64,000 nt of DNA from contig NC_067205.1 of assembly GCF_026262505.1 (NCBI RefSeq), positions 14,446,001-14,510,000 of the forward strand, in the 5' to 3' direction. The translations under genes were made by a program, and so were the position numbers. Positions 55,132 to 64,000 of this stretch are shown piece after piece (position 1 is the first letter of the stretch; every line of letters begins with the position of its first letter). This stretch comes from Trichomonas vaginalis G3 (lineage: Eukaryota > Parabasalia > Trichomonadida > Trichomonadidae). Below the pieces are notes generated by a model. It did no database searches. It saw only the letters and a list, made by a program, of their open reading frames with translations, and was not told the DNA's origin.

Positions 55132-56734
55132 ATGCAAGGAAAAGACCCAAAAAATGTCTTCTACTTCGCGGGTAACTCTAAGAACCCATTTCAAGCATTT
55201 TCGATGGCAGAGGATGATGTACCAGATGACTATCCACAATATCCTCTCACAGGATATGTTCCTGCAGAGAAAATGATTTTAAGAAACGATTACAGGTACA
55301 CTGCTGAAAAAACTCGCGCTTTTACAATAGGAAATCAAGCAGAAACAGCTTTCAGATACAATAAACTCGATGATTGCAATAAATTGGCCATGCAATCTTG
55401 GAAAATGGATGCAAGCATGATTGATGCTTATAGATCAAGCATCCTTGGATTTAAGCTATTCCTTGATAACGATGCTGTTACAAAAATCTGTGCGATGCGC
55501 GAAGTTTTGTATTTTTCAAGATTTTATTTCCAGGACATCATTAGAAACAAAACACCTAACTTCTACGACTATGCTTTAGGCCGCCCATACCTTCGTTGTT
55601 TGAGCGCTCTTGGATCTTTTGCTGAAATTGGCCAATATAGAGAACTTTGACTTCAAGCTTACGAAGAGCATCTCAGACTCTGCCCAACAGATAACACATC
55701 TGCTCGTCATTCATATACCGCTGCATACCTTGATTCTGTCATAGGAACAAAGCGTGGAGACGATACTTTCCCTAAGAGGACACCAGAACAATTAATGCAG
55801 ATATTTACAGAAAAGATATACCCAGGAGAAGATTTCAGCCTCTGGACAACCGATAGTGAGCTCAAGAACGAAAATACGTCGAAAAGGATCAACAATGGCA
55901 GACACTTGCTAAAGCAGAAGCCAAACGCGATCCACAATTTGTTAAATTCATTCTTTTCGAGGAAGATTTAAACTGCAATCCAAACGATCCATTCGACAAG
56001 AACGGTTCTACTATTCAGACTACAATCTTCTCATGCCAGTTTTCATCAGAGAAGTCAAGTTCCTTCCTGATTTCGCTAGAGTTGTTCGTGGCCGAGTAAA
56101 TGAAATGGTTAAGCTCGTTCCTACAGCTAAAAAGGACTTAAATCCAAATAAGAAGATTTCTGGATGGAAGTCAAAAGCAGAAACAGCTCTAAACAAAGCT
56201 CGTGACTACATGAGGAGCAGAAAATTCGTTGATGGCATCAAGGCTCTGACAGAAGCTAAGGAACTCTATGATAGTAGCATTTTCCCATCAACAAGATGGG
56301 ATAAAACGGAAATTCCATTTGCGATTTTCTCAAACAGAGCCCAATGCGCTGCACAGCTCCAAATGTGGAACCTTGCAAGAATTGATATTAGATGTGCACT
56401 CAGTATCAATCCAAAGATTCCTCATCTCTACAAATTACTTCCATTTGTCGCTGAAAACTTTAACTGTCCAAAGATGAAGGCAAGGTTCACCAAACTCGCA
56501 GAGGAAGCAGCCCAAGAACATGTTGACTCTTGGTGGCAAGCAATGTCCGCTAAAGTTGTCGGATATCTCTCTTTGAGAGCTTTAGTTGGCGAAAGAATCG
56601 GATTATCAGAGGTCATAATAGAAGAAGAGGCCAGCCATGGTATTCAGGATATGTGGACTCCAATTTCTTTCCCACTTGATTATCCACTTCTTCCTTGGCA
56701 GAAACCAGAAGACTTAGAGTTAGAAATCAAATGA
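55132..56734 (+). pseudogene. Broken host gene, TPR-like helical repeat protein
   Basis: Three protein-like stretches cover the whole interval. The first (from MQGKDPKNVFYFAGN) is open for 172 codons to an in-frame TGA at 55,648-55,650. The same frame then resumes (LQAYEEHLRLCPTDN) until about 55,870, where sense moves to another frame (QWQTLAKAEAKRDPQF), and a second shift near 56,030 leads into the last 233-codon stretch. The C-terminal part has TPR-like helix pairs (ALNKARDYMRSRKFVDGIKA, RAQCAAQLQMWNLARIDIRC). Such scaffolds bind partner proteins. TGAGTAAAC at the end gives a UAAA signal. One stop and two shifts mean either a recent pseudogene or consensus errors; conservation along its length favours recency. 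Confidence 0.7.
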
Positions 56735-57017
56735 GTAAACTTATACTATTATTTCTATATAAATTATTCCATTTTAACAATTTATTGTTTTAATTTTTAC
56801 ATTTATTGCTTTATAAAATCAATTCTTCCGGTAAGAAAACTTTCAAATTGGTCCATTGGTTAATATTTTCAGATTGACGAAATAAAATCTTTCGGATGTA
56901 ATTTCAGATTAAATTTCTTTCATAGAAATGAACTAACTTTAGGATTATTATAATCCATATCAATCGTAGATTATGAAATAGACTTGTTATTAAAAAACAC
57001 AAACAACATGATAATTT
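56735..57017. other. Short AT-rich gap between convergent genes
   Basis: No gene was seen; it presumably holds the 3' ends of both neighbours. Confidence 0.5.
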
Positions 57018-57989
57018 TTATTTAATACAAACAGGAATTTCACGTTCAGAGTTAATAAGGCGCATCTTTGAGCCTTTGAAACAATGTATTTGCAAATTAC
57101 TTGCGAATGCACAGAGGGAATTTCTTGGTTTGATTTCTGGCTTAATTATTGGTTTGCAGCATTTGTGGAAGTTAGGTAAGACAAATCGGCAGCACGTTTC
57201 ATTTGGCAACTGTTCCTTGAGATATGGAATTCTTAAGAGATCATTGATTGATGGCCTTCTGCAGGGGTTCTTCTCGAGGCACCTGCATATAAGACCTAGT
57301 AATTGCTTGTCTCTTACTTGTTCTTTTGGAAACAGACCGATATTTACTACTTGCTCCAATTTACTTTGGTCAGGAGCGTTAAATGGATATTGCTTGGTTG
57401 CCATATAATACAATGATACGCCAAGTGACCAAATGTCGGATTTCATGGCATTATACTCTTTCAGAACATACATTTCAGGAGCCATATATAATCGGGTGCC
57501 TTTTTGAATTTTACATGTCGTAGCTGTGCCATTGATAGATGACAATCCAAAATCACCAATTTTAACTCTTCCATAGTTATCGATGAAGAAATTGGCTGGT
57601 TTAATATCACAATGTGCAATGTTTCTATCATGAATGGATTTAATAGCTAAAACCATTTCTAGGGCATATTTCTTCATCTGTTCGTCGGAAAGTTGCTGTG
57701 AACTTGTGAATATATTGAATAAATCATTCTGACAAAGTTCCATGACCATGTAAATAAAGTCTCCTAAGTAGAAGACTTGATATAGTCTGACAATATATGG
57801 ATCATCTATTTGCATGAGACAATCCAATTCGGAGTTAGAAAGGAAACATTTTGGAATTCTTTTGACGGCATAGTCAATGTTATATTTATTTGAATGCATT
57901 TCGAACACTATACCATACCCACCTTGTGCTATTGTTCGTACAAAGGAATAGCCTTGGTTTTGGAAAAAATCGATTTCAGCTTTATTCAT
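57018..57989 (-). CDS. Protein kinase, trichomonad type, RD motif replaced by CD
   Basis: 323 codons from the ATG at 57,989 (MNKAEIDFFQNQGYSFVRTI). Starts 30 and 96 bases upstream are possible but add an unlikely leader. Catalytic landmarks: glycine loop AQGGYGIVF (residues 21-29), invariant Lys in YAVKRI (Lys43), HCDIKPANFF (126-135), DFGLSS (146-151), GTRLYMAPEM (164-173) and DIWSLGVSLYYMA (185-197). All residues for ATP and magnesium binding are there, but the Arg before the catalytic Asp is Cys, so it is a non-RD kinase that should not depend on activation-loop phosphorylation. Trichomonads have hundreds of such CAMK-like or NEK-like kinases. The C-terminal 90 residues are Cys/Lys-rich with no known domain. 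The stop lies in TAAAAA. Confidence 0.9.
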   Translation of the reverse strand: MNKAEIDFFQNQGYSFVRTIAQGGYGIVFEMHSNKYNIDYAVKRIPKCFLSNSELDCLMQIDDPYIVRLYQVFYLGDFIYMVMELCQNDLFNIFTSSQQLSDEQMKKYALEMVLAIKSIHDRNIAHCDIKPANFFIDNYGRVKIGDFGLSSINGTATTCKIQKGTRLYMAPEMYVLKEYNAMKSDIWSLGVSLYYMATKQYPFNAPDQSKLEQVVNIGLFPKEQVRDKQLLGLICRCLEKNPCRRPSINDLLRIPYLKEQLPNETCCRFVLPNFHKCCKPIIKPEIKPRNSLCAFASNLQIHCFKGSKMRLINSEREIPVCIK

Positions 57990-58312
57990 TATGTATCTTT
58001 TGAATGGAGTTGTTTTCATAACGTTCACTTTCAAAAAATAACCAGTGGAAGATAAACACATATTATAGTATATTATATATGACATATTCTATGGAATTTC
58101 AATTGAAAATGTTTTAAGTTAATATCATTTTCTTTGATTGTATTCTAATGACAGAATAAAAATTAACTCGACAAATAAACAGTGACAGAAAATTGAATAG
58201 TCTCAACTTTTGACTACGCGAATTAATTTAGAAGTCTCATCACACTTTTCAATGCTCGATTTTTAAAAACTGTTTAAAAATGGAGCTTATATTGAAATAG
58301 TGTAGAGACTAA
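57990..58312. other. Upstream region of the kinase gene
   Basis: AT-rich. No TCA-pyrimidine-T/A initiator was found close to any of the three possible kinase starts, so the kinase may use another core element. No gene was seen. Confidence 0.4.
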
Positions 58313-58379
58313 AAATTACCACAGACTATTTCAGAGGATTGAGTTGCCACTCAATCCTCTGAAAAGTCTGAGGTAATTT
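58313..58379. repeat. Long near-perfect hairpin
   Basis: Arms at 58,313-58,344 and 58,349-58,379 with a 4-base TGCC loop. The left arm reads AAATTACC-CAGACT-TTTCAGAGGATTGAGT, and the right arm is its complement apart from one mismatch and one extra base. It could form a cruciform in DNA or a very stable RNA stem. It is not a known RNA gene to me and has no T-run typical of a bacterial terminator. It lies upstream of the kinase. Confidence 0.9.
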
Positions 58380-58859
58380 GCAAAATTTTATTTTAGATTT
58401 TGATAGTACATGGAAAATTAAATCGAACAAACAAACAATCTACAAAATAATGAATATCTAATTTTTTGAATTTGAATTTTGCTGTCAAATTCCTTTCAAA
58501 AATTGACTGGTAGATTTTATAAATTATTCAAAATTGAAATAATAGCGTCTAAAGTTTTCATAACGTTATAAATCTTATTCTTTGGATTTAATTAACATAT
58601 GAATTGGTTACATTGCGAAGTGATTACTATCCTTATTATCATTATCAAGCGTTAGTTTTAAATAAAATTCAAATATCTCTTAATTTGGTTTTCGAGGTAA
58701 ATTCTGATGCGTATTACCTTTGATAGGTACACCATGCATCGATGTATTTCATTTATTACCATTATTATTACTTTATCGCAATATATCGTTATTATTAGAA
58801 ATTTATTCAAAATTCATTCGAATTCATCTTTAATGAAACTTTTTATTAAAAACATTTAA
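58380..58859. other. AT-rich intergenic DNA
   Basis: No gene, RNA or repeat family recognised. Confidence 0.5.
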
Positions 58860-59914
58860 GGGTTTCGTTTTGCGAAAAAAACATACAATACGCAATTTCG
58901 CTAAAAAAACATTTAGCTAGCAATTTCGACCTTTGACTCCACTCAAGACGTCACTTTTTTAATTTTGCGGTATCATATTTTTGGAAAATCTTTATGAATA
59001 TTATATAAAAAGTCTCTTTAATATCTATATTTCATATTTTTATCGATTTTTAAAGTTTTTGCGAAAAGTATTCAATTATTTTTGCTATTTGGTCGGGTAA
59101 ATGTCAGATTTGCGACATTTTCTGATATGATATTCAGATTCTACGTTGATAATAATGCTTATAGAACCCTCTTGCTATTGTGTCAAAATTGCGAAACCGA
59201 TAGCAAAAATATCTCGCAATATCAAAATTGAGATATTGAGTGAATTATGCATTATAGAGATTAAAAATCTGATTTGTGAAAACATCTCATCAGTTTCTAG
59301 CTAATTCAAAAATCTTTACTATCTTATTCGATTAAAATGAAAAGGGAATAGTTTCATTATGCTTTAAATGACAGTCTTATAATATAATCATAGTTTTCGC
59401 TCAATATGCAGCATTTTTTTTTCGAAATCTATGGTCAATATCCTAAATACTGATTGCTTTGCATTCATATCTCTTACATTTTCTATACACACATCACTAT
59501 TCATTGCTATTCCTATCTTTTTCATTTTTGTTTGTTTCTCATAATTTCTCAAAAAACATGATAACTTGATATTTGTAAATATCATACTTTATAACGTAAA
59601 TAAGAACTTGACCTATTAAGAAAAGCAGTAATGAAAAGAAAATCTGAAATTCATAAAAATTACAAGTTTCTGATGACAATTAGCTTAATTAAACCAGGTA
59701 CAAGATTATATAATTGTATTTTCTATCCAATTATCCATATAATATCTTATCCAGAAAAAATAACTTGATCAATACCAAATGATTTTTTAACTAGTAAATA
59801 AAGTATTTTCTTTACACACACATTGTATATCATAGTTTTTTTTTTTTTTTGGTTTCGCAAAACATCCAAAAACAAATATGCTATAAAAGTGACAATTTTA
59901 GCAAAACGAAACCC
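58860..59914. mobile_element. TTAA-flanked non-autonomous DNA element A
   Basis: 1,055 bases bounded by perfect 14-base inverted ends (GGGTTTCGTTTTGC ... GCAAAACGAAACCC) and flanked on each side by TTAA (58,856-58,859 and 59,915-59,918). Inverted ends plus a TTAA duplication is the signature of piggyBac-type transposition. No transposase is encoded; the best frame is 65 codons and not convincing, so it would need enzyme from elsewhere. Near the left end, GCGAAAAAAACAT and GCTAAAAAAACAT form close direct repeats, perhaps transposase-binding sites. A 14-base A/T run lies near the right end. Confidence 0.75.
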
Positions 59915-60018
59915 TTAAAACATTAAAAATCTATATTATGTTCAGTTGAATACATTTTTCAAAACAAAACTTTTAATATATTAATTGAACAATAACAATT
60001 TACTCATGTTGAATTGTA

Positions 60019-60444
60019 TCAATGATCATTTAGGAGTTGAAATATATCTGAGGGATCGATGAAATTTGATATACCTTTCTCTTGCTTTTTTTGACCAGCT
60101 ATCTGCTTTTCTTCATCATAATCAAGTTCTAATTTTGTGAAGAATGGAGCAATTAAGTGCCAATTTTCTGCATACCAGCATATTAATGCGTTTTTATTTC
60201 TTTTGGCAAGTCTATCTACCCGGATCTTGAGTTCATGTGAAAACTTGTCTGCCAACTTCATTAATATAGTAGTCGTTGCATGCCCTCCTAGTTTTGATTT
60301 AATGATCTCATTCACCAAATCAAATTTGATTCCATTTGTTCTGATTCGAGATCTAATGTCATTATGATCTTTAAGATTGTTCATTGTTTCGCAATTGAAC
60401 TTCCTGAGCTTTCTGGTGGAGAGAATATCTTTGATATAGTCCAT
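60019..60444 (-). CDS. Candidate initiator-binding-domain (IBD, IBP39-like) protein
   Basis: 141 codons from the ATG at 60,444 (MDYIKDILSTRKLRKF). This start is preferred because TCATTTTC, an initiator octamer, lies just before it; a start 33 bases upstream would place the initiator inside the gene. The protein is helical and basic, with RSRIRTNGIKFDLVNEII, HATTTILMKLADKF and a Trp-rich ALICWYAENWHLIAPFFTKL block. I read this as a small winged-helix protein like the DNA-binding half of the trichomonad initiator-binding protein IBP39, of which trichomonads have several relatives. IBP39 itself is longer because it also has a domain that contacts RNA polymerase II; that part is missing here. The family call is from memory of the pattern and is tentative. 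Confidence 0.55.
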   Translation of the reverse strand: MDYIKDILSTRKLRKFNCETMNNLKDHNDIRSRIRTNGIKFDLVNEIIKSKLGGHATTTILMKLADKFSHELKIRVDRLAKRNKNALICWYAENWHLIAPFFTKLELDYDEEKQIAGQKKQEKGISNFIDPSDIFQLLNDH

Positions 60445-60448
60445 ATTT

Positions 60449-60456
60449 GAAAATGA
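60449..60456 (-). promoter_or_regulatory. Initiator (Inr) of the 60,444 gene
   Basis: On the minus strand TCATTTTC precedes AAAT and the ATG, with its A 10 bases upstream, exactly as for the aldolase. It decides the start codon. Confidence 0.6.
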
Positions 60457-60477
60457 TTTATTTTCAAAAGTATTCAA

Positions 60478-60937
60478 AAATCTTCATTATTTTGATTTGA
60501 TTTATTATTCCAATACATGTATAAATATAAAAATATTTGTTCTTAAATAGATTTTACTTATGACTTGCTGTTCTCATTCCCCATTAATTAGTCCGCATTT
60601 TTATCATTACTGAAGACGGATTATGATTTTATTTTTCAGAAGCAGGTTTTGAGATGTTGCTTACGGTTAAATAAAAAATTGAATAGAATATCTGAATATT
60701 TTTGAGAACTTTCAATTTTTTCATACATCATAATATATATTACTAACTCATTAACATGTTATTTACAAAATTAGAGACCAATACCCACAATTTTAATTCA
60801 GTAATGAATTTGTGAATTTTGAGAATACATATTTCCTTTTATAAAATCTTTCATGCACCTCACTCACAAACCTTTTTTCTCCAATTTAATTCCTGTAATT
60901 TTTTTCTGAGTTCTCAATTTCTATTGGACCAGGTTAA
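60478..60937. other. AT-rich intergenic DNA
   Basis: No gene or RNA seen. It ends in the TTAA that flanks element B. Confidence 0.5.
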
Positions 60938-61980
60938 GGGTGCACCCGTATGTACGTTTATTTGAGAGGAGGAGGATTACCCTCTCAATTTTGAGGGATT
61001 CGTTAGTTTATTTTCTCGATGAATATGCAATAAAATTTGATTTTTACCTTATCAATATACTTCATATAATATACACATGTTCATGGGTAAAAACTTTTTT
61101 CCAAAATCCTCAGGAATTAAGGGATTTTTTGAATTTTAAGAAATTTTTTCGAATTTTTTCGAAAAAAAAAATATTTCAGAACAGCCTTAACGGCTAAGAT
61201 TTAGGAACAATGTTAAGTATCAAAAAGAAAGGAGGTCTGATATAGACAACATATATCGTTGAAGGTTGAAAAAATCTCTAATATTTGAGCCCAAAATTTC
61301 AAATTTTAATTTTTTTGAAAAAGGAGGCCACCCGTATGTACGTTTATTTGAGAGGAGGAGGATTATATTTTTGAAAGGGTGAACATTATGAATATGTTAA
61401 TTATATAATAATATGCATTATTATAAAAAAGAAAAAATAAAGCACGTTAAAATTTTTCTTTCTTGATTTTTTATAAAATCTACTTAGAATTATGCAAAAT
61501 ATGACTAAATAATTATAAATTTCAAGTTAAATTTTAATTTTGATAAATAATTTAAATTTCAAAATATCAAGTTCAGTTCAACTATGTATGTAGTAATTCC
61601 TCAATAAAGTGCCAAACCCTATTAAAATATATGAACATTTTCAACATTTTAATGTTTTTATTTAAAAATTTGATGGAATATGAGCTTCAAACAATTATTA
61701 TGTAAATAAAAATAATTAAATATATGTATTTATTCGTATTACAACCGTAGTAAGTCGATTCTTCCTTTCTTCTACTGAGGTTTGAATTTGATTTCGAATT
61801 GTAAAGAGATTCAAAGGGAAAATACTAGCGGATAAAAACTACCTCCATGAAAGGGTCATAATGGAGTCAAGTTGTATTTTTTGATATTTTTTGCTTTTCG
61901 AGCCTAAATAGGTAGCCAAGATAATGCCTAAAAATAAGGTTCTAAATTCTGAAGTTTACATGATCCTCTCGTGTGCACCC
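60938..61980. mobile_element. TTAA-flanked non-autonomous DNA element B
   Basis: 1,043 bases with ends GGGTGCACCCG / CGTGTGCACCC (10 of 11 matching as inverted repeats), flanked by TTAA at 60,934-60,937 and 61,981-61,984. Size, TTAA flanks and GGGT ends match element A, but the sequence differs. A 37-base stretch containing CACCCGTATGTACGTTTATT and then GAGAGGAGGAGGATTA, next to the left end, is repeated exactly at 61,329-61,365, about 385 bases inside. An 85-codon frame across the left end is thought to be chance. No transposase. Confidence 0.72.
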
Positions 61981-61984
61981 TTAA

Positions 61985-63032
61985 TATCTAACTTTTTACT
62001 TTTTCATAATTTCAAAAGGAAACAATATAAACTCTAAAGAATTATCAATTCGTCAATATTCGGATCTTTTTCCGTATTAATTCAATCATAAAACCTCATT
62101 TAAACTTGTTGGCATTTATATTTTCATTCACTCTTGAATCAATATAACTCAGTGTCTTAATTTATTGCAAAAAAACTTAAATTATAAATCTACCTAATAT
62201 AACAGGGAAAATCTAATATGTTCCTACTAATAAAATTGTTTCATTACCTAAATATTTTATTTGAGCATTACAATGAGTTTCAAAGCACTCCTGAATTCCA
62301 TAAAATATCGAGAAGAAGAATTAAAATTCGTTTCTTCACATGGATATCCAATAAACTATTATAGTTATTAATTAATATCTCATTAAACATTCGCTAAAGA
62401 ATATGTCGAAACAAGCATTTATTCAATATTTATAATACTGAATTGAATCTTTAAAGCACACATTTGATCAAAATCCCATCAGGAATTCACAAAATACTTC
62501 ATCTATTTCAATATTATTTCGGCAAATACCAAATTTGAGCTTGAATATATATTGTAATTATTATTGGAAATTCAGCATATCACCACTTGCCACAACCACC
62601 ATGATAAAAAAAGAAAAATCTTGATTTTGATGTAAATGAATCGATAAAGCAAGCAATTTATTAGAATCAAGAATTCAAACAGGTCAGCCATATATGAACT
62701 TGGCTTATATATAAACTTTAGTTTAAAAATGTTAAAAAATTTATATAATATTTCTTTATTTCGAATGAAACAATCTTTAACAAACAATATAACAAATAAT
62801 ATTAAAGGATGATTTCCAAATTCCAAGATGATGAAAAATCAATATGAAATATTCTATAAACACCGTTATCTTGGTTTTTGGAACGCAAAAATAACTTATA
62901 TTCGACGAGGGACATTAACATGCGAGGATAAGAGCATTTTCCAAAAAAGGAAAAATACTAACGAGATAATTTTTCATTTTGTCCCAAATTAATGAACGAT
63001 TGTAATATAGCAACAAAAAACAAGGGTGAATA
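61985..63032. other. AT-rich intergenic DNA
   Basis: About 1 kb without a supported gene. A minus-strand 84-codon frame at 62,572-62,826 is Phe/Ile/Lys-rich low complexity and looks like chance. Confidence 0.5.
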
Positions 63033-63548
63033 TTATTTTATCCAAAAAACCGGCAAAGGTTCCTTAGATAATACTCTTGGTATGTCAGTGATCGTAGTAG
63101 TATGAGCTATAGCTGGTTTTGAGTTTTCTATAGCAGATACACTTGATAATAAACCGCGGAGCGCGCTTGGTTTTGCTTCTATGTGGCGCATTGTAACATC
63201 TTTCATTCTGAGGTATTCTCTTAGAAGAGATAATGAGTTAATGAACCTAGAGTGATCAGAAATCTTTGAATCTTTGATAGAGGCATGCTGCCAGTACAAT
63301 GACCCGACTTGGACTAAAAATGTTGGGTCGCTATAGGTAACAGCAATGATCGAATCATTATCTTTGACAGAGTAAAACGAAAACGGCCTCGATTCTAACA
63401 TTATCTGTCCATTAAAATAGAATTGTCGATGATTCAATGGAAACATCTTTTGGAGAACTCTAACTTGCTGAGAAAGCTTGACTATGACCATTCTTGAATC
63501 TCCGAGCGGAGAAAGTAATGTAAGCGTGACGCGAGGATCAGTTTCCAT
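63033..63548 (-). CDS. Ubiquitin-like domain protein
   Basis: 171 codons, complete. Residues 5-70 (VTLTLLSPLGDSRMVIVKLS...RQFYFNGQIMLESRPFSFYS...DNDSIIAV) follow the ubiquitin pattern: first strand, loop, second strand, helix, the F-x-G-x-x-L turn, then the DxDxI strand. There is no C-terminal di-glycine after the domain, so it is not a conjugated modifier. The 100-residue tail is helical (SLLREYLRMKDVTMRHIEAK) and may bind a partner. Proteins of this design usually act as adaptors in protein turnover. GATAAAATAA at the end supplies UAAA. No clear initiator octamer before the start. Confidence 0.7.
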   Translation of the reverse strand: METDPRVTLTLLSPLGDSRMVIVKLSQQVRVLQKMFPLNHRQFYFNGQIMLESRPFSFYSVKDNDSIIAVTYSDPTFLVQVGSLYWQHASIKDSKISDHSRFINSLSLLREYLRMKDVTMRHIEAKPSALRGLLSSVSAIENSKPAIAHTTTITDIPRVLSKEPLPVFWIK

Positions 63549-64000
63549 TTACGATAAAAAATTTTTTATAAAAATTTTACAATATAATTGCTTACACTTA
63601 CTATCGGTAAATAATTTCTATAAGTCAAATAGTATAGATTGCCAAAATTTTAAAATTGTAACGATTTCGGCTCAAAATCGTTGCGTAGTCACAAAATTTT
63701 GTGAACATGATAAAATACAAGTTTTGCATTTTATATTCTCGTAGTTTGGTATCAAAGTAATATTCAGAATAATCGCTTTTCTTACAATTCCAAAATAAAA
63801 TAATAAAAATCAATAATAAGTGAGTGTGGATCAAAAATTAATGGAAAAGTTTATTGCACGTTATTGCGTTCTAAAATTGAATTCAAGAGTAAACCATTAA
63901 TAAAAATATCAGTCTATTATTAATATACACATGAAAATTATTTTTATTTATATTTTATGTTTCAAATGACAGCCAATGATCCACTTTATTGTTTTCGATC
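63549..64000. other. AT-rich intergenic DNA at the right edge
   Basis: No gene seen. Short frames on both strands are low complexity. Confidence 0.5.

Noticed and set aside
57076-57408. + strand 110-codon frame opposite the kinase
   Set aside because: Antisense shadow of the kinase's conserved C-lobe.
1-64000. tRNA, rRNA or spliceosomal introns
   Set aside because: No TTCGA-type tRNA arms in a plausible cloverleaf, no rRNA-like sequence, and no trichomonad intron signals (GTATGT with ACTAACACACAG) were seen by eye.

Overview
The window looks like a contig from a parabasalid protist, most likely Trichomonas or a close relative. The evidence is AT-rich, apparently intron-free genes, a Trichomonas-type initiator octamer (TCATTTTC) about 10 bases before two host start codons, UAAA at or next to stop codons, a bacterial-type class II fructose-bisphosphate aldolase, a divergent trichomonad-style protein kinase, and a 24.8 kb Maverick/Polinton, an element class that is very abundant in trichomonads. 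Species is inferred, not proven.

Layout. (1) 1-21,000 is satellite DNA in a giant inverted arrangement: a 35-bp array (1-2,877), a 410-bp spacer and a 19-bp array (3,290-5,538), then 25 Ns, then the same three blocks in reverse complement (19-bp 5,564-16,230; spacer 16,231-16,665; 35-bp 16,666-20,990). The right arm and the part of the left arm near the gap are full of small indels and contain scrambled patches. This is what raw single-read sequence or a fold-back read looks like, so the palindrome may be an assembly product. (2) 21,000-27,053 holds decayed satellite, a broken small gene, an indel-ridden aldolase copy and non-coding DNA. (3) 27,054-51,855 is the Maverick/Polinton, with terminal inverted repeats, a decayed left 3.8 kb, capsid genes, an SF3 helicase, a packaging ATPase, a KilA-N/GIY-YIG protein, a protein-primed DNA polymerase B, an integrase, a phage-collar-like fibre and a D12-class adenine methyltransferase. 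(4) 52,420-54,190 holds the intact aldolase, whose copy lies in direct orientation on the other side of the Maverick. (5) 54,190-64,000 is host DNA: a broken TPR-like gene, a protein kinase, a candidate initiator-binding-domain protein, a ubiquitin-like protein and two roughly 1.05-kb elements with inverted ends flanked by TTAA.

The Polinton genes form a coherent virus-like set: replication (PolB, helicase), integration, packaging, capsid and attachment. Two cis features organise it. An AT-rich block containing TTTTTA(C/T) sits directly before most start codons in the element, even in 17-18 bp divergent gaps. In its centre, palindromic GGTTAGATCTAACC cassettes and a roughly 25-bp tandem repeat fill the intergenic spaces and often abut stop codons. 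The element is treated as a fossil: several genes read open, others are broken, and the left part is heavily decayed or poorly sequenced.
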